A stretch of DNA of 45,716 nucleotides from Candidatus Altimarinota bacterium (lineage in GTDB: Bacteria > Patescibacteriota > Gracilibacteria > BD1-5 > UBA6164): positions 1 to 45,716 of the forward strand of contig JALUWO010000269.1 in NCBI GenBank assembly GCA_027019405.1, read 5' to 3'. Made by a program: the position numbers and the translations under genes. Below are positions 17,585-30,459 of the stretch, one piece after another (positions within the stretch are counted from its first letter, which is position 1; every line of letters begins with the position of its first letter). The notes beneath the pieces are model-generated. The model saw only the letters and a list, made by a program, of their open reading frames with translations. It ran no database searches and was not told where the DNA came from.

Positions 17585-18847
17585 ATGGAAGTACAAAATT
17601 TAGATGCATTTAAAAATGCTCAAAAACAATTAAAAAAAGCTTGTAGTTTATTTGATGATTGTGAGAAAGATAACAATAAATTTACTATAATATCAAATCC
17701 TAAAAGAATTTTAGAAGTAAATATTCCAGTAAAAATGGATGATTGAACAGTTAAGATTTTTACTTGATATAGGGCACAACATAATAATTCAAGGTGACCA
17801 TTTAAATGATGAATTAGATTTCATCAAGATGTTACAAAATCAGAAGTAAAAGCATTATCTATGTGGATGACTTTTAAATGTGCAGTTGTTGATATTCCAC
17901 TTTGATGAGGGAAATGAGGTATTATAGTTAATCCTAAAGAGTTATCATCTAGAGAATTAGAATCTTTATCTAGATGATATGTGAGAGCTTTATATAAATA
18001 TATTTGACCTGAAACTGATGTTCCTGCTCCAGATGTAAATACAAATCCACAAATAATGGCATGGATGATGGATGAATATTCAGAGTTGGTATGAGAATAT
18101 TCTCCTGGCTCTTTTACTTGAAAACCACTTGAAGTTGGTTGAAGTTTATGAAGATGAAAAGCAACAGCTCAAGGATGAGTTTATGTTTTACAAACTATAC
18201 TTGAACAACTTGATATGAAAATTGTTTGAAAGACTATAGCTATTCAATGAGCTTGAAATGCTTGATTAACTATGGTTGAATTATTAACTGAATTATGAGC
18301 AAAAGTTGTTGCTGTATCAGATAGTAAATGAGCAATTTATAATAAAAATTGATTAAATGTTTGAGAAGTATCAAAAATAAAAGCACAAAGAAAATCAGTT
18401 ATTTCTTATGAAAAAGCTGAAAAATTACAAAATCCAATGGATATTTTAGAACTTGATGTTGACATTTTAATTCCAGCTGCTTTAGAAAATCAAATTACTT
18501 TAGAAAATGCATCAAGAGTAAAAGCAGGGATTATATTAGAACTTGCAAATGGTCCTATTACACCAGAAGCAGATGAAATTTTAGAAGAAAAAAATATAAA
18601 AGTAATTCCTGATATTTTAGCTAATTCAGGTTGAGTAATGGTTTCATATTTTGAGCAAGTACAAAATAATACAAACTTTTATTGGGATGAATCTGAGGTT
18701 GATTCAAAATTATATAAAAAAATAACAAAAGCTGCAAATGATGTATATGATATATCAAAATATTATAATTGCAGTTTTAGAAGTGCAGCTTATATAATTT
18801 CTATGAAAAGAGTTTTAGATGCAATGAAATTTAGAGGAGAAATATAA
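17585..18847 (+). CDS. gdhA: Glutamate dehydrogenase (GluDH family)
   Basis: Length 420 aa. Substrate site [18 protein letters not shown], catalytic-lysine region [18 protein letters not shown], and the nucleotide-binding G-A-G-N-A-G. Interconverts glutamate and 2-oxoglutarate plus ammonia. Most of these glycines are TGA. Whether it uses NAD or NADP cannot be told here. In a genome this reduced it may be one of the few amino-acid enzymes kept. Confidence 0.95.
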
Positions 18848-18870
18848 AAAATGAGTAAATCTCATTTTTT
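18846..18870 (+). terminator. Terminator after glutamate dehydrogenase
   Basis: AAAAATGAG, TAAAT loop, CTCATTTTTTTT. Confidence 0.75.
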
Positions 18871-18898
18871 TTGTTTTTTGGGTTAAATATGATATAAT
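18871..18898 (+). promoter_or_regulatory. Promoter of the kinase-like gene
   Basis: TTGTTT, 16-base spacer, TATAAT, 29 bases before the ATG at 18928. Confidence 0.65.
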
Positions 18899-18927
18899 TA
18901 CTAAAAATATAAATAAAAAATATAATC

Positions 18928-20586
18928 ATGGATAATGATTCAAATAAATCATCTGAAAATAATGAACAAAATCATGATATAGATATTTTAATGGTATCTG
19001 ATATACATGATAAAATAAAAAAATTAGCACAAGAAAGTTGAGTATCTATTTGAGATATAATAAAACAAACTGTAAAAACTTTTTCTGATGCTAATTTTAT
19101 TGATAAATATAAACAAAGAGAGATTTTAGAAATAATATGAGATTTGAAATTAGAAGAATTACAATGAGAGGTTTTAAAATTTTTAGAAACAAATCCTAGA
19201 GAATTTGCTTCTTGAACAGAAGCAAAAATTTATAAAATGCATATTCCTTGAAAACAAGAAGATGTTTTAGTTGTAAAAAGAAAATATAAATGAACTTCTT
19301 TAGAAGAATTTGACATTCATAGTAAAGCTAAAGAAATAGAATTTTTATTAAAGCAAAAACAAATAGATAATAATGTTCATATTCCTGCATTATTTCATCA
19401 TTTTAATAAAGATGGAGAAGAATATATTTTAATGGAATATATAAAATGAAAGACTTTATATTTAATGATTATAGAATCAATATTAAAAAATGAAACAATT
19501 AAATATTGAGAAAAAATAAAAGATATAGATGCTCAAAAAGATTTTTATCATATTTTTTATACTATGCTTGAAAATAAAAAAATATGAGATTTAACAAGGC
19601 AAGATTTTGATAAACTTGATATAAATGATATAAAAAATATTCTTTGAAATGATGAATGATATTTAGAAGAAATAAATATAGAAACTGATGAAGATGGAGA
19701 AAATATATTAAAATATCTTTATTGATTATTAAAAGATCAATGAGTCTTAAATATTAGTATTGACTCAATAATGGATATGTGATGATTAAAAATAAATAAA
19801 TTTTTATTTGATATTGTAAATAGAGAGGATTTTAAATGATTATGATTTTTATCAACAACACAAGCTTTATTTTTAAGTAAAAATCTTTGACAATTCATAA
19901 GAGAAATGCATAATAATTGATTATATCATAGAGATATTTGAAATAATACTAGAAATATTATTTTAACACAATCTGAAGATTGATTATATATTCCAACAAT
20001 AATTGATTTTTGAAAATCAGTAATTGTTGATAAAAATTTAAGTGATAATGAAGTTTATATTGAAGAAAATGCTGATTCTACAAGTACAAGATATGCAAAT
20101 GATGAGATGATAATTAATAATTATATTGATAGATTATCAACAGTTGAAGAAAAACCATATAGATTAGTAGATAAACAAAAAGAAAATTCTTTAGAAAAAT
20201 TAATGCTTATTTGAAAAAAATATTGAGTATTTACAGAAGATTTAAAAAGTGCTTTTAACTTTATATCTTGATATAAAAATGTTATATTTTTTGATAAATT
20301 AAAAAATATACTTAATCATAGAAAAGTTGCTTGATGATATGAATTGAATTTAAGTAAAACAAATAATAAAGAAAAATTTAATGAAAGAATTATTGATAAA
20401 AGTAAAATACTTTCTGAAGTTATTGTATTAATGTTTTTTACTAGAGAACAAAATTTTGAAAAAATATCAAGTTATATTGAAAAATTGGATAGTGATAAAT
20501 CATTTAATCCTCCTAGAAAAAAAGAGTATATAGAACTTTATAAAAATATCTTTGAGGATATTTGGAAAGTTAGGAAAGAAGATTAG
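18928..20586 (+). CDS. Protein-kinase-like fold protein with large insertion
   Basis: Length 552 aa. Kinase landmarks in order: G-T-E-A-K-I-Y near 96-102, V-V-K-R-K (Lys117), I-L-M-E-Y-I-K-G-K-T-L (hinge, about 167-177), L-Y-H-R-D-I-G-N-N (catalytic loop, Asp336, with a short insertion before the metal-binding Asn) and I-I-D-F-G-K-S (Asp360). About 150 residues of unknown sequence are inserted between the hinge and the catalytic loop, and a 30-residue acidic tail precedes the fold. Could be a Ser/Thr or small-molecule kinase. No signal peptide or membrane anchor. Substrate unknown. Confidence 0.75.
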
Positions 20587-20600
20587 AAATCTTCTTTTTA
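20573..20600 (+). terminator. Terminator overlapping the kinase-like stop
   Basis: AAAGAAGATT, AGA loop, AATCTTCTTTTTA; the TAG stop is in the stem and loop. Confidence 0.7.
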
Positions 20601-20651
20601 TTTTTTCTTTTTTAAATATAATGTTATAAAAATATTTTTTAAATAAATTTT

Positions 20652-21482
20652 ATGCTTATAAATTGAAGAGAAATAGCACAAAAAATATATGATGATATAA
20701 AAAATCAAGTAGAAAAAATGGAGAATAAACCAAAATTGGTAGTAATTTTGGTATGAAATAATTCAGCTAGTTTAAGATATGTTGCACAAAAACACAAATG
20801 GGCAGAGTATTGCTGAATTGATTATGAATTAGTACATTTGGATGAAAATATTTCTCAAGAAGAGTTGGAAACTATAATTAATAAATTAAATAAAGATGAT
20901 AATGTATCATGATACATAGTTCAACTTCCTTTAGCTAAACATATAAATGAAATAAAAATTATAGATTTAATAGACCCTAAAAAAGATGTAGATTGATTTC
21001 ATCCAGAAAATCAATGAAAACTTTTGATTTGAGATGAATCTTGATTTGTTCCATGTACTCCAGCTTGAATTATAGAAATATTAAATGATTTTAATATTGA
21101 TTTTAATTGAAAAAAAGCAGTTGTAGTTTGAAGAAGTAATATTGTTTGAAAACCAGCAACTACTTTACTAATAAATAAATGATGTACAGTAACTAGTTGT
21201 AATAGTAAGACTTTGGATATTTCAAAATATACTAAAGATGCTGATATTATTGTAATGGCAGTATGAAAACCATGACTTTTAACTTCTGATATGGTTAAAA
21301 AATGAAGTTTAATTATTGATGTATGATTTACAGTTATTGATTGAAAAATTTATTGAGATTGTGATACTCAAGAAATTGATAAAAAGTGATGTATAATAAC
21401 TCCAGTTCCAGGTTGAGTATGAGCTATGACAGTAGCAATGTTAATGAAAAATACTTTAAAATCAGCTTTATTAAATAAATAA
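20652..21482 (+). CDS. folD: Bifunctional methylene-THF dehydrogenase/cyclohydrolase
   Basis: Length 276 aa, typical. V-V-I-L-V-G-N-N-S-A-S, the catalytic Y-V-A-Q-K-H-K region, V-Q-L-P-L, D-V-D-G-F-H, C-T-P-A-G-I, G-R-S-N-I-V-G-K-P and P-V-P-G-G-V-G-A-M-T. Interconverts one-carbon folates used for formyl-Met, purine and thymidylate synthesis. The next gene starts 5 bases after its stop. Confidence 0.96.
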
Positions 21483-21487
21483 TATTT

Positions 21488-22552
21488 ATGTGAATAAGAA
21501 ATATATATTATAAATTGAAACATTTTTATGATAGTTTGTCAAATAGAACTCTTTGAATATTATTATTGTTATGAATAATTTTGTCTTGATATTTTATGTA
21601 TTTATATTTATTTGTTTTTAGTTTATATACAGTAAGCTTAAATTCAGATAATATACCATATAAAGTTTCTTTATATGCAAAAAGTATATGAAAAAAATAT
21701 GATTTTAATTGTGATAAGAACCCATGTATTTTAGAAAAAATATCTCCATTTAATTATGATGTAACTGTAAGTAAAGATAACTATAATACTTTTTATTTTA
21801 AATTTAATCCAAAGATTAAAACAAATATAAAATTTGTTTTAACTAAAGAAGTAAAATTGATAAATATAGGAAATATAAATGATTTAAATTTAGATAAAAA
21901 ATTAACAAGGGAAGAAAGAATAAAATTAATAAAACAAAAACATGATAATTTTTTAGTATTAAAAGTATATAATAAAGAATTCTTTTTTAAAAAAACTGAT
22001 GATAATAAATTAAATATTTATTTAAATAATAAGTTTTTATGAATAGTTGATTTTGAAAAATGAGAAAATAAAGAAGCTATATCTATATCAAAGGTTATAG
22101 GTTTAGATAATAATTATTTTTTAAAAATATGAAAAAATAATTATATAATAAATACTATTTACTATAGTATACAAAAAATAAAATTAAATATTGATACAAA
22201 TTATGTAAAAAAGATATTTGATAATAAACTATTATTTGTCACTAAAAAATGAAGTTTTATTTTTGATATAAATACAAAAAAAATAACTTTTTTTAATATG
22301 TTTTATGATTTTATATATCTTGATAATTGAGATTATATATGAATTTTAAGAAATAATGATAATATATTAAAACAAAATTTATGATTATGAAATATAAAAT
22401 GAAATTTAATTGTTTATTATGATATAAAAAAGAAAAAAGTTAGATTATTAAAAAATATTGATTTTAATATTTCTAAAATTTTTAGAAAAGATAAAAAAGT
22501 AGAAATTGAAGATGAAAAATGAAATATATATGAATTATTAAATTATAATTAA
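21488..22552 (+). CDS. Membrane-anchored PEGA-like protein
   Basis: Length 354 aa. Starts M-G-I-R-N; one membrane segment at about 21-45 (G-I-L-L-L-L-G-I-I-L). Residues 50-110 look like a PEGA-type beta sandwich (Y-K-V-S-L-Y-A-K-S, then S-P-F-N-Y-D-V-T-V). The rest is repeated short beta strands ending in charged turns, possibly propeller-like. The outside face is most likely. It is coupled to folD by position only; no functional link is evident. Family assignment tentative. Confidence 0.7.
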
Positions 22553-22596
22553 AATCTTCACATAAAAAACATATTTTTTATTTTGAATTACTAAAA

Positions 22597-22626
22597 ATAG
22601 TACTATTATAATAGTACTATTTTTTA
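22597..22626 (+). terminator. Perfect hairpin terminator
   Basis: AATAGTACTATT, ATA, AATAGTACTATT is almost fully palindromic and ends in six T. It lies just 13 bases before the next ATG, so it could also act as an attenuator for the gene at 22639. Confidence 0.7.
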
Positions 22627-22638
22627 ATAAAATATTTT

Positions 22639-25050
22639 ATGAAAACTATATTTTCTATACTTTTATCTTTTTTGTTATTTTCAACAACTTTTGCAGCAGT
22701 TGAAGATGATTCTATTATAAAAGAATTAAATAAAGATCAAAATGTTAAAAATTTACAAGTTGACTTTAAATTGAAAACTTTTAAATCTTGTGATGATATG
22801 CAAAAAGTTATGTCAGATTATATAAAGTCTTATTGGAAAAATAACAAAAATAGATTTTGATGATGAATAGTTCCTTTATATAGAGGAGTTGATATTGCAT
22901 CAGATGTAGTAGAATGAAAACCTATGTTGAAGTCAAACTCTATTTCAGAAGCAAATACAACAAAAAGTGATTATAGTAAAACAAATACTCAAGTATCTTG
23001 AGTAGATGAGAGTGATATTGTAAAAACAGATGGGAATTATATATATTATTATAATTCTGAAAAAAAATATATTTATATTATTGATACAAAAAATCCTAAG
23101 GATTTAGTTGTAATAAGAAAATTAAAATTACCAAGTTATTTCTATAATCCTGTACTATATGTTGATAATAATAAATTAGTTATATTGTCTTCAGGTTATT
23201 CAAATAGGGTATTTAAATGATATTATATAAATAGATCTGATAAAACTTATGTTGTAGTTTTTGATATAAAAGATAAATCAAAAATAAAGTTAGATAAGAT
23301 TTTTATATCAGATGGTAGATTATCAAAATCAAGAAAAATAGGGGATTATTTATATGTTATTTCTACTAATTATTTTAATTTTCCATATTATAGCTTTAAA
23401 TCTGAAAATGATATAAAGATAACAGCAAATTCTATTTTGCCTAAAAAACTTGATATTTCTAAAATTTCAGATATTAGGGAAGCAAATTTAAAAATAAAAT
23501 GAAAACTTTTACCATATAAAGTTACAGCTTGAAATATAGCAAAATGTAGTGATATAGAGTATATACTACCAGATGAAGAAACTCTAAAAAAATATAATTT
23601 CAGTCCAAGTTACAATATAATAACTACAATTAATTTATCTGATACTTCAAAATCAGCAAAAACAAAAGTTATAGCTTGAAATACATCTGATTTATATATG
23701 AGTAAATCAAATTTATATTTAACACAAAATATTTATACTCCTTATAATTTTAGATGTTGAGTAAATCAAAGATGTATAATGCCATTTTACTATTGATGAA
23801 CTACAAATACTTTAATCCATAAACTATCTATAGATAAAGATAATATTGATTATAAAACTTCAAATATTATTCCTTGAAGACCTTTAAATCAATATAGTAT
23901 GGATGAGAAAGATAATTATTTTAGGATAGTTACAAGTTCAAACAGATGGGATAGTTCAGATAATAAATCACATTCTGATTTATATATTTTAGATAAAAAT
24001 CTTAATTTATATTCAAGCTTAAAAAATATCTGAGTTTGAGAGACTTTTCAATCATCAAGATTTATGTGAGATAAATTATTTTTAGTTACTTTTAAACAAA
24101 TAGATCCACTTTTTGTTGTTGATTTAAAAAATCAAAAAAATCCAAAAGTAATAGGTGAGTTAAAAATACCTGGTTATAGTAGGTATTTACATCCATATGA
24201 TGAAAATCATTTAATAGGTTTAGGATATAATACCTATCAAAATAAATGGGGAGGAACTAGAAATTGATGATTAAAAATAGATTTATATGAGATAAATTAT
24301 GATAAAAAAGTAAAATCAACTTTAAATATTCTTCCTAGGAAAATAAATTGTAGTTGATTTAGTTATGATAATTGTCCTTCTTATTGTGTGAAAAATCCTT
24401 GTGCTTCAGCTTGTAAGCCTTGAGCAGAAATATGTACAATGCAATGTATACAAAAATGTGAATTTCCTAAAAAATCAGAAGATAACAATAAAGATTATAT
24501 AGAAGTAAAACAATTACAATCACTTGTTTTATGAGATGCTTGAAGTTATACTGAAGCAATGAATAATCCTAGAATGTTTATATGGAATAAAAATGAAAAT
24601 TTATTATTACTTCCAGTTACTTTATATAAAAATGAATCTAAAGATTCTTATAAACATATAGATTTTTTCCAATGATTGGATGCTATAAAAATAGATACTT
24701 CTTGAATAGAAGAAAAATATAAGATTTCACATATAGATACTTCTTGAATGGAAGCTAAAAGGAAAAAAGATTGTGAAAGATATATAAAACCACAAGAAGA
24801 AACTAAATGTAGAAAATTACTTGATGGTACTGAATATTGTCCACCAAAAACAACTTCATATGTTCCTGAATATTGTTTTGCAGATACTCCTATTTGATCT
24901 TATATAGCTTCAAATACTTGGAAATTTAGAAATGAATTTATAAAAAGAGCTTTATGGATAGGTAACAATGTATTTGCTATAAGTAATGAAAAAATTACAA
25001 GTCATGATATAAAGACTTGAAAAGAAGAGGGGGAAGTTATTATGAAATAA
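22639..25050 (+). CDS. Secreted beta-propeller protein (Beta_propel family)
   Basis: Length 803 aa. Signal peptide 1-19 (T-T-F-A-A). Hallmark S-G-V-D-E-S-D-I-V-K-T-D-G-N-Y-I-Y-Y-Y at about 120-138, the signature of Beta_propel (PF09826) secreted proteins, followed by propeller-like blades. A Cys-rich insertion near 570-612 (N-C-P-S-Y-C, N-P-C-A-S-A-C, I-C-T-M-Q-C, Q-K-C-E-F) and further Cys near 715-750 suggest disulfide-stabilised loops. Role unknown; probably a surface binding or scaffold protein. Own transcript after the hairpin at 22597. Confidence 0.85.
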
Positions 25051-25087
25051 AAAAGACCAAGGATTGAAAAATCTATTGGTCTTTTTA
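25051..25087. terminator. Bidirectional terminator
   Basis: AAAAGACCAA and TTGGTCTTTTT flank a loop between convergent genes; the minus-strand stop is at its right end. Confidence 0.7.
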
Positions 25088-25837
25088 CATATTATATCAT
25101 GTTTTTTTATATTTTTCTTGAAAGTCTTTTATAAAAGCCCAGAAAATATTTTCTGTATATTTTGGGATTATTTTTTCATTTGCCCAAATTATATCATGTT
25201 TTATTTTATTTCTATTTCAATCTGTACCTACTGGACAATTACAGCTTGAATATGGAATTTTTTTTATATCAGCAAAATTTTTGATATCTTTTTCTCTAAT
25301 ATAGGCCATAGGTCTTATGAAAGTAATATCTCAAACTTTCATTTTATTTTTTGGTGGCATTATTTTTAGGTTTCTTCATTCTATCATATTCATATAAGCT
25401 GTAACAACTATATCATCAAGATGATGTCAGTAAACTATTTTGGTTGCTTTATATTTTTCACATAATTTAAACATAGAAATTCTTCTAGCATAAGCACACC
25501 ATTGGCAAGATAATCCAAGTCAATCATTTACTTTTGAATCTTCAGGTAGCTTTACAATTACTTTTTCAAGTGGTATATTTAAAACTTCTTCATAATACTT
25601 TTTCTTTTCTAAAAAGTTTATATCACAATCAATTAAAAAATCTTTATACATATAAATTGCTTTCATTTTTACTTTTACTTTTGAAAATTTAAAAAATTCA
25701 CTAAGTAAATATCATAAGACCATAGAATCTTTTCATCATGATACTCAAATTAAAATAGTTTCTCAGTCTTGAAACATATCAAAATCAAATATTGCTTTTC
25801 ATAATTTTTTTAATAATCTTTTTTCTAAATTTGCCAT
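25085..25837 (-). CDS. TtcA/TilS-family PP-loop tRNA-modification protein
   Basis: Length 250 aa. PP-loop G-V-S-G-G-K-D-S at 31-38, C-Q-W-C-A-Y-A-R-R (the C-x-x-C that in TtcA holds a 4Fe-4S cluster), Y-G-H-H-L-D-D-I, I-R-P-M-A-Y and S-C-N-C-P-V-G. This fits 2-thiocytidine-32 synthesis (TtcA) better than lysidine synthesis (TilS), which lacks the C-x-x-C. Convergent with the beta-propeller gene. Confidence 0.9.
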
Positions 25838-25909
25838 TATATTTTTATATAAAATAATTTTTATGGATTTTAGATAATAAATATAAAAAGTAAAGTTTTT
25901 AAAAAATAC

Positions 25910-25921
25910 TTTGTTAACAAA
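25910..25921. promoter_or_regulatory. Palindrome in a divergent promoter region
   Basis: TTTGTTAACAAA, a perfect 12-base palindrome in the 163-base gap between the TtcA-like gene and 26001. Might be an operator; no regulator can be named. Confidence 0.3.
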
Positions 25922-26000
25922 ATTTGAACAATTTATTTGAAAAATGTTAAAAAATATATATATTTAAGCTAAGTATAAATATTTTTTAAATAAATAACAT

Positions 26001-27449
26001 ATGACAGAATATAGAAGATGAAGATGAAATTCTTCAATTCCTAAACCATTAAAGGATTATGCTGTTCCTTTGTTAGCATTATTTTTAATTTTGATAATTA
26101 TTTATAGTGTTTTTTCAGGTAATAATGATAAAACTAAAAATAATATAAATTCTTCACAATCAGATATTCAAAAACAAGTAGATTGATTAGTTATTTGATT
26201 TAATTGAGATAATACAAAAGCTTCAGATGAATATCCTTCTGGTGATAAAAAAGAATTGGAAGATAATTCAGTTGTTTATAAATGAGAAAAAATTATTGTA
26301 AAACAATGATCTGTTTCTACAAATTTAACTTGAAAGGCTGAATTAAATTTAGATAAATTATGAATTTTAAAATATAAAGAGGATGGTAGTTTATATTTAG
26401 AATCTTCAAATTTATGGGTTAAAGCTATAAATGATATAAATATTTGAATGAAATTTGCCAATGTAAGTATAAAAAAATGATCTGTTGTGAATTTAAATCA
26501 AAATGATGTAGAATCAACTGTTTATGTTTTGACTTGAATGGCTGAAGTTTCAAACTTAGCTTGAGCTAGTACTATTGTTTGAAAATGACAAAAAGTTTGA
26601 GTATTAGTTCAAGATGCATCAAATAAGGATGTTGATTTATCTAATATGAAAACAGATATAGATGATTATTTTAAATTATCAGATTGGTTTATTCAAAATT
26701 CTTGAGATTATTATTTAAATTCCAATAAAAATAATATAGATTCAGCATCATGAACATTATCAAGTACTTGATGAGTTGTGAATTCAAATAATATGAATAA
26801 TTGAAATATTAATAATTATGTTTCATTTGATAATATAAGTGATTGAGCATATGTATCCTCAGATTCAATTGATATAAGGTGAAAAATATTATCTGATAAT
26901 ATTTGAAAAATTACTATTTGAGAAGATTATATAGCAAAAATAAATTTTGATAAAAAAACTTTTATTATACCATGAGTTTCTATTGATAAGAAAACAAATG
27001 ATTTAGTTTTTAAATTATATGATACAACTTGAGAATTAGTTTCAAAATTTGTTTATACAATTTATAATTCAAAATGATTATCAAATGATAAAAAAACTTG
27101 ATTTAAAGTAACTAATTATAAAATAGATGCTTCAAAATTTGTATTTACTTCACCAAGTACAACTTGAACTTATTCAACTTATGATAATTTTGTTACAATA
27201 AGATGAAGTGTTCCAATGTGAGTTGTGTGAAAAATAGAAGTTGATTGATATAATTTAAAATCTTTTAATTGAATTACTTGGAGGTATCATGCTAGTACAG
27301 ATTATAATAATTTAAAAGTTTGAACTAATCAATATGAAATAAAATACTTTGATAAAAATGGTAAATTAATTTTTAAAAATTATTATACTATTATATTAAA
27401 ATCAAAGAAGTTGTGAGAAAAAATTATTAGTGATGAAGCTAAAAAATAG
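26001..27449 (+). CDS. Membrane-anchored FecR-like domain protein
   Basis: Length 482 aa. Short Arg-rich cytoplasmic N-terminus, a membrane segment at about 21-40 (L-L-A-L-F-L-I-L-I-I-I-Y), then an outer region. Residues 90-210 resemble a FecR-type domain: N-L-N-Q-N-D-V-E-S-T-V-Y-V-L-T-G-M-A-E-V and I-V-G-K-G-Q-K-V-G-V. Then a Ser/Asn linker (about 235-275) and two related beta domains with V-S-S-D-S-I-D-I-R-G-K-I and Y-D-N-F-V-T-I-R-G-S-V. Probable cell-surface structural or signalling protein. Confidence 0.75.
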
Positions 27450-27474
27450 TAGATAAAATCTACTATTTTTTTTA
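27442..27474. terminator. Bidirectional terminator
   Basis: AAAATAGTAGAT, AAA loop, ATCTACTATTTT between convergent genes; both stop codons touch it. Confidence 0.75.
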
Positions 27475-30345
27475 TTCATCAGTAACAGTTATAGTTTTTT
27501 GAGTACTTAATGTATTTTTATTTTTATAATCTATTATTAGTTTTACATTATATGTTCATGAATTTTTATAACTATGACTAGGGTTTGCTTCAGTTGAAGT
27601 TTTTCAATCTCCAAAGTCCCAGAAATAATTACTTATTTCTCATGTTGATTTACTAGATGAAAAATCAATTGGAGTATAAGTTGGAACTTTATTCATACTT
27701 AATGTTATTTCAGCTTTTTGAGGTTGAGGTTTTAATACTAATGATTTTTTAGTACTATATTCTTTTCAATCACTAGTAACAACTGTAAGTTTTACTGTAT
27801 AATTTCATGGTTTTAAATATCTATGTCATGGATTTATTGCATCTCTAACATCAGGAGGAGTTCAATCTCAATAATCATAAATAAATTTTGTTATATTTTT
27901 TCATTTTATATAACTATTTGATGCATCAAATACAACTTTTACTGGAGCATAATCTCTAGGTTTTTTTATTTTAAAATCAAGTATTTTTTCTTTTGTTTCA
28001 GCATCAATATATATAGTTTCTTTTAATTTATTGAATTGTGTTTTTATTCTTTTATTTTGAAAAGTATATATTACATCTACTTGATAACTTCATCATTTTT
28101 TTACATCATATTTTAGTACTTTTCATTGACTATCAATATCTCAATCTCATCAAATATCCCATTGTACTTTGTATAAATAATCAAGTATATTATCACTTTC
28201 TATATTTTTAGCACTTATTGTTAATATTGTAGGAGCTTTTAAGTTTTTTATAAAATATTCATGTGTTTTTCCTTGATATTCAATATTATCAAGTATTTTA
28301 TTATTATTAATAAATTCTAATGGTTTATCTAGAGTAATATTCTTTTTTATATCTATTATTTTTTCTAAAGTTTTTATATTTCAATTACTATCTTTTAAAT
28401 CAACTTTTATTGTATGTTTTCAGTATTTTTTAAATTTTATTTTATATATAGAGCTTTTTTCTAAATTATCAATATCAGCTTTTAGTGTTTTAGTTTTAAT
28501 ATTATCTATATGCCATTTAAATTCTTGTATAAATCAATCTCAAAAATCTGAATTTATATTTTTTACTTCAAATGTATATGTTAAGTCATCTAGGGGGTCT
28601 TCAGTTTCACTTATAGATCATTTTATGTTATTTTGTTTTGTTGCTTTTATTATAAATATTTTATCAATATTATCATTTTGTTTATCAGTATTATTTATTT
28701 GCATTCAAATTACAGTATCTTCAAAAATAACTTTTGCTGGATTGAAATTATATCAAGTATAGACAGGTTTTAATTTTCATTTTTGTTCTTTTGTTATAAA
28801 AAACCAATTTATTTTTCATAGATTTTTTAAATTACTAGCATCAAATTTTACAATTTTTCATCAATTATTTAATTTTTCTTCAGTTATTTTGACTGTATTT
28901 GATATTTCAATACTAGGAATATTTTCTATTTTTTTATCTACAGTATCTCAATGTAAGTCAATTTCTTCTAACATAAGTCTTACTTTATAATTTCATTTTT
29001 CATTGAAATTTTTTATTATACTTGGTTTTAGTGTTATTATATCTTTATCTCATCAGAAGTTCCATATATATTTATTTATTTTTATTCATTTTTCTTTTTC
29101 ACTATTTGCTAAATTTGTTATATCAAATTTTATATTTATAGGTCATATTAAATTTGTAGTTTCTTTTAATAAAGCAGCTTCTCTATTAAACATATCTGAT
29201 TCATTTAATACATCATTATCAAGTAATTGTATGTTTCAATATGCCAATTCTTGCCAATTTGGTAGAGATTTTATTTTTTTATCTATATACATCCAACTAG
29301 ATACAGTTATAAAAGTTATTATTAATATTATAAAACTTATAACTCATCTAGTTATTCTTTGTTTTTTGAATTCTTTTTTTGTAAATAAAAATTTAAATAA
29401 AAATATTATAAGTGATAATATTTCAAATAATACAATTATAGAAAATATAATTCATATAGCAGTTTCTATAAAATTATTTATATCATTTAGATTAATTCAT
29501 AATCTATAGAAAAATTTTACATCTTCTACTGTTTTTGCATTCATTACAACAAAACTAATAAAAGATCATCATAAAACTAATCAAATAAATATTATTGCTC
29601 ATAAAAATCAAAAAATACTTCAAATTGATGTTTTTTTAGCTTGTTTTTTTACTGGTTTTTTTTGTGATTCTATTGCTTTTAAGAAAATTTTTTCTCATAG
29701 ATTTGAACTAACAGTTTTTACAAGTATTTTATATGTTTTATTTTTTAGAATTATTTCTCATTTTCATTCTTGATCTTTTTCTGTTTCTTCAATTTTTAAT
29801 TTAGCATTTGATTTTATTTTTATAAGTAATTTTGAATAAATAGGGTATTGTATATATTTGCTTTCTCTTAATATTTTATCACTAAAAAAATCTATTTTTA
29901 CATTATTTTCTGATGGTACAATTGTTAAAAAATCATATTTATGTTCAACTAAATATGCAATTAAAGTTTCTACTGAATTTAAATTTATGTCATATATTAT
30001 TTTTTCTTCTTTTGGAGTTTCTATTTTATTTTTTTCTTTTTTTGTATATTGTTTTTTAATAGTTTTATTTTCATTTGTATCTTGTTTTTCAGTATTTGTT
30101 TCTTGTTTTTTATCTTCTTCTTTTAACAATGGATTATTAAAATCATTTAAAACACTATCTTTTTTTATTTGTTTTTCTTGATTATTTATATCTTCTAAAA
30201 TATCATTTTTTATATTTTGCTTTTGATTAGTTTTTGTATCAGAATCAGATTTGTTTGGGTTTTTATTAGAATCTTGTTTATTTTCTTCAGAGTTATTCTC
30301 ATCAAGATTGTCTAAATCTAGGTTTAATTTAGATGGATCAAACAT
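27472..30345 (-). CDS. Large PKD-domain membrane protein
   Basis: Length 957 aa. N-terminal 110 residues are acidic and low-complexity (D, N, K, Q, T). Three membrane segments lie near 220-350 (I-F-G-F-L-G-A-I-I-F-I-G, I-I-F-S-I-I-V-L-F-E-I-L, G-V-I-S-F-I-I-L-I-I-T-F). The rest is a chain of PKD-like immunoglobulin folds; the last two are clear: F-I-Y-D-Y-G-D-G-T-P, H-R-Y-L-K-P-G-N-Y-T-V-K-L and F-W-D-F-G-D-G-K-T-S, H-S-Y-K-N-S-G-T-Y-N-V-K-L. PKD chains commonly mediate surface adhesion. It follows secA but is separated from it by a terminator. Confidence 0.85.
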
Positions 30346-30423
30346 ATTTTTATATTTAATAATTATTATTTATTATATTTTATCATAGTTTAATTAAAAA
30401 CTCAAAAAATATATTTTGACAAT

Positions 30424-30459
30424 AAAAAATGCTTAGTTTTTATATACTAAGCATTTTTT
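30424..30459 (-). terminator. Terminator of secA
   Basis: AAAAAATGCTTAGT pairs with ACTAAGCATTTTTT on the minus strand, just after the secA stop. Confidence 0.75.

Noticed and set aside
29003-29509. 168-codon plus-strand frame with hydrophobic translation
   Set aside because: Shadow of the membrane region of the PKD protein on the other strand; no initiation signal.
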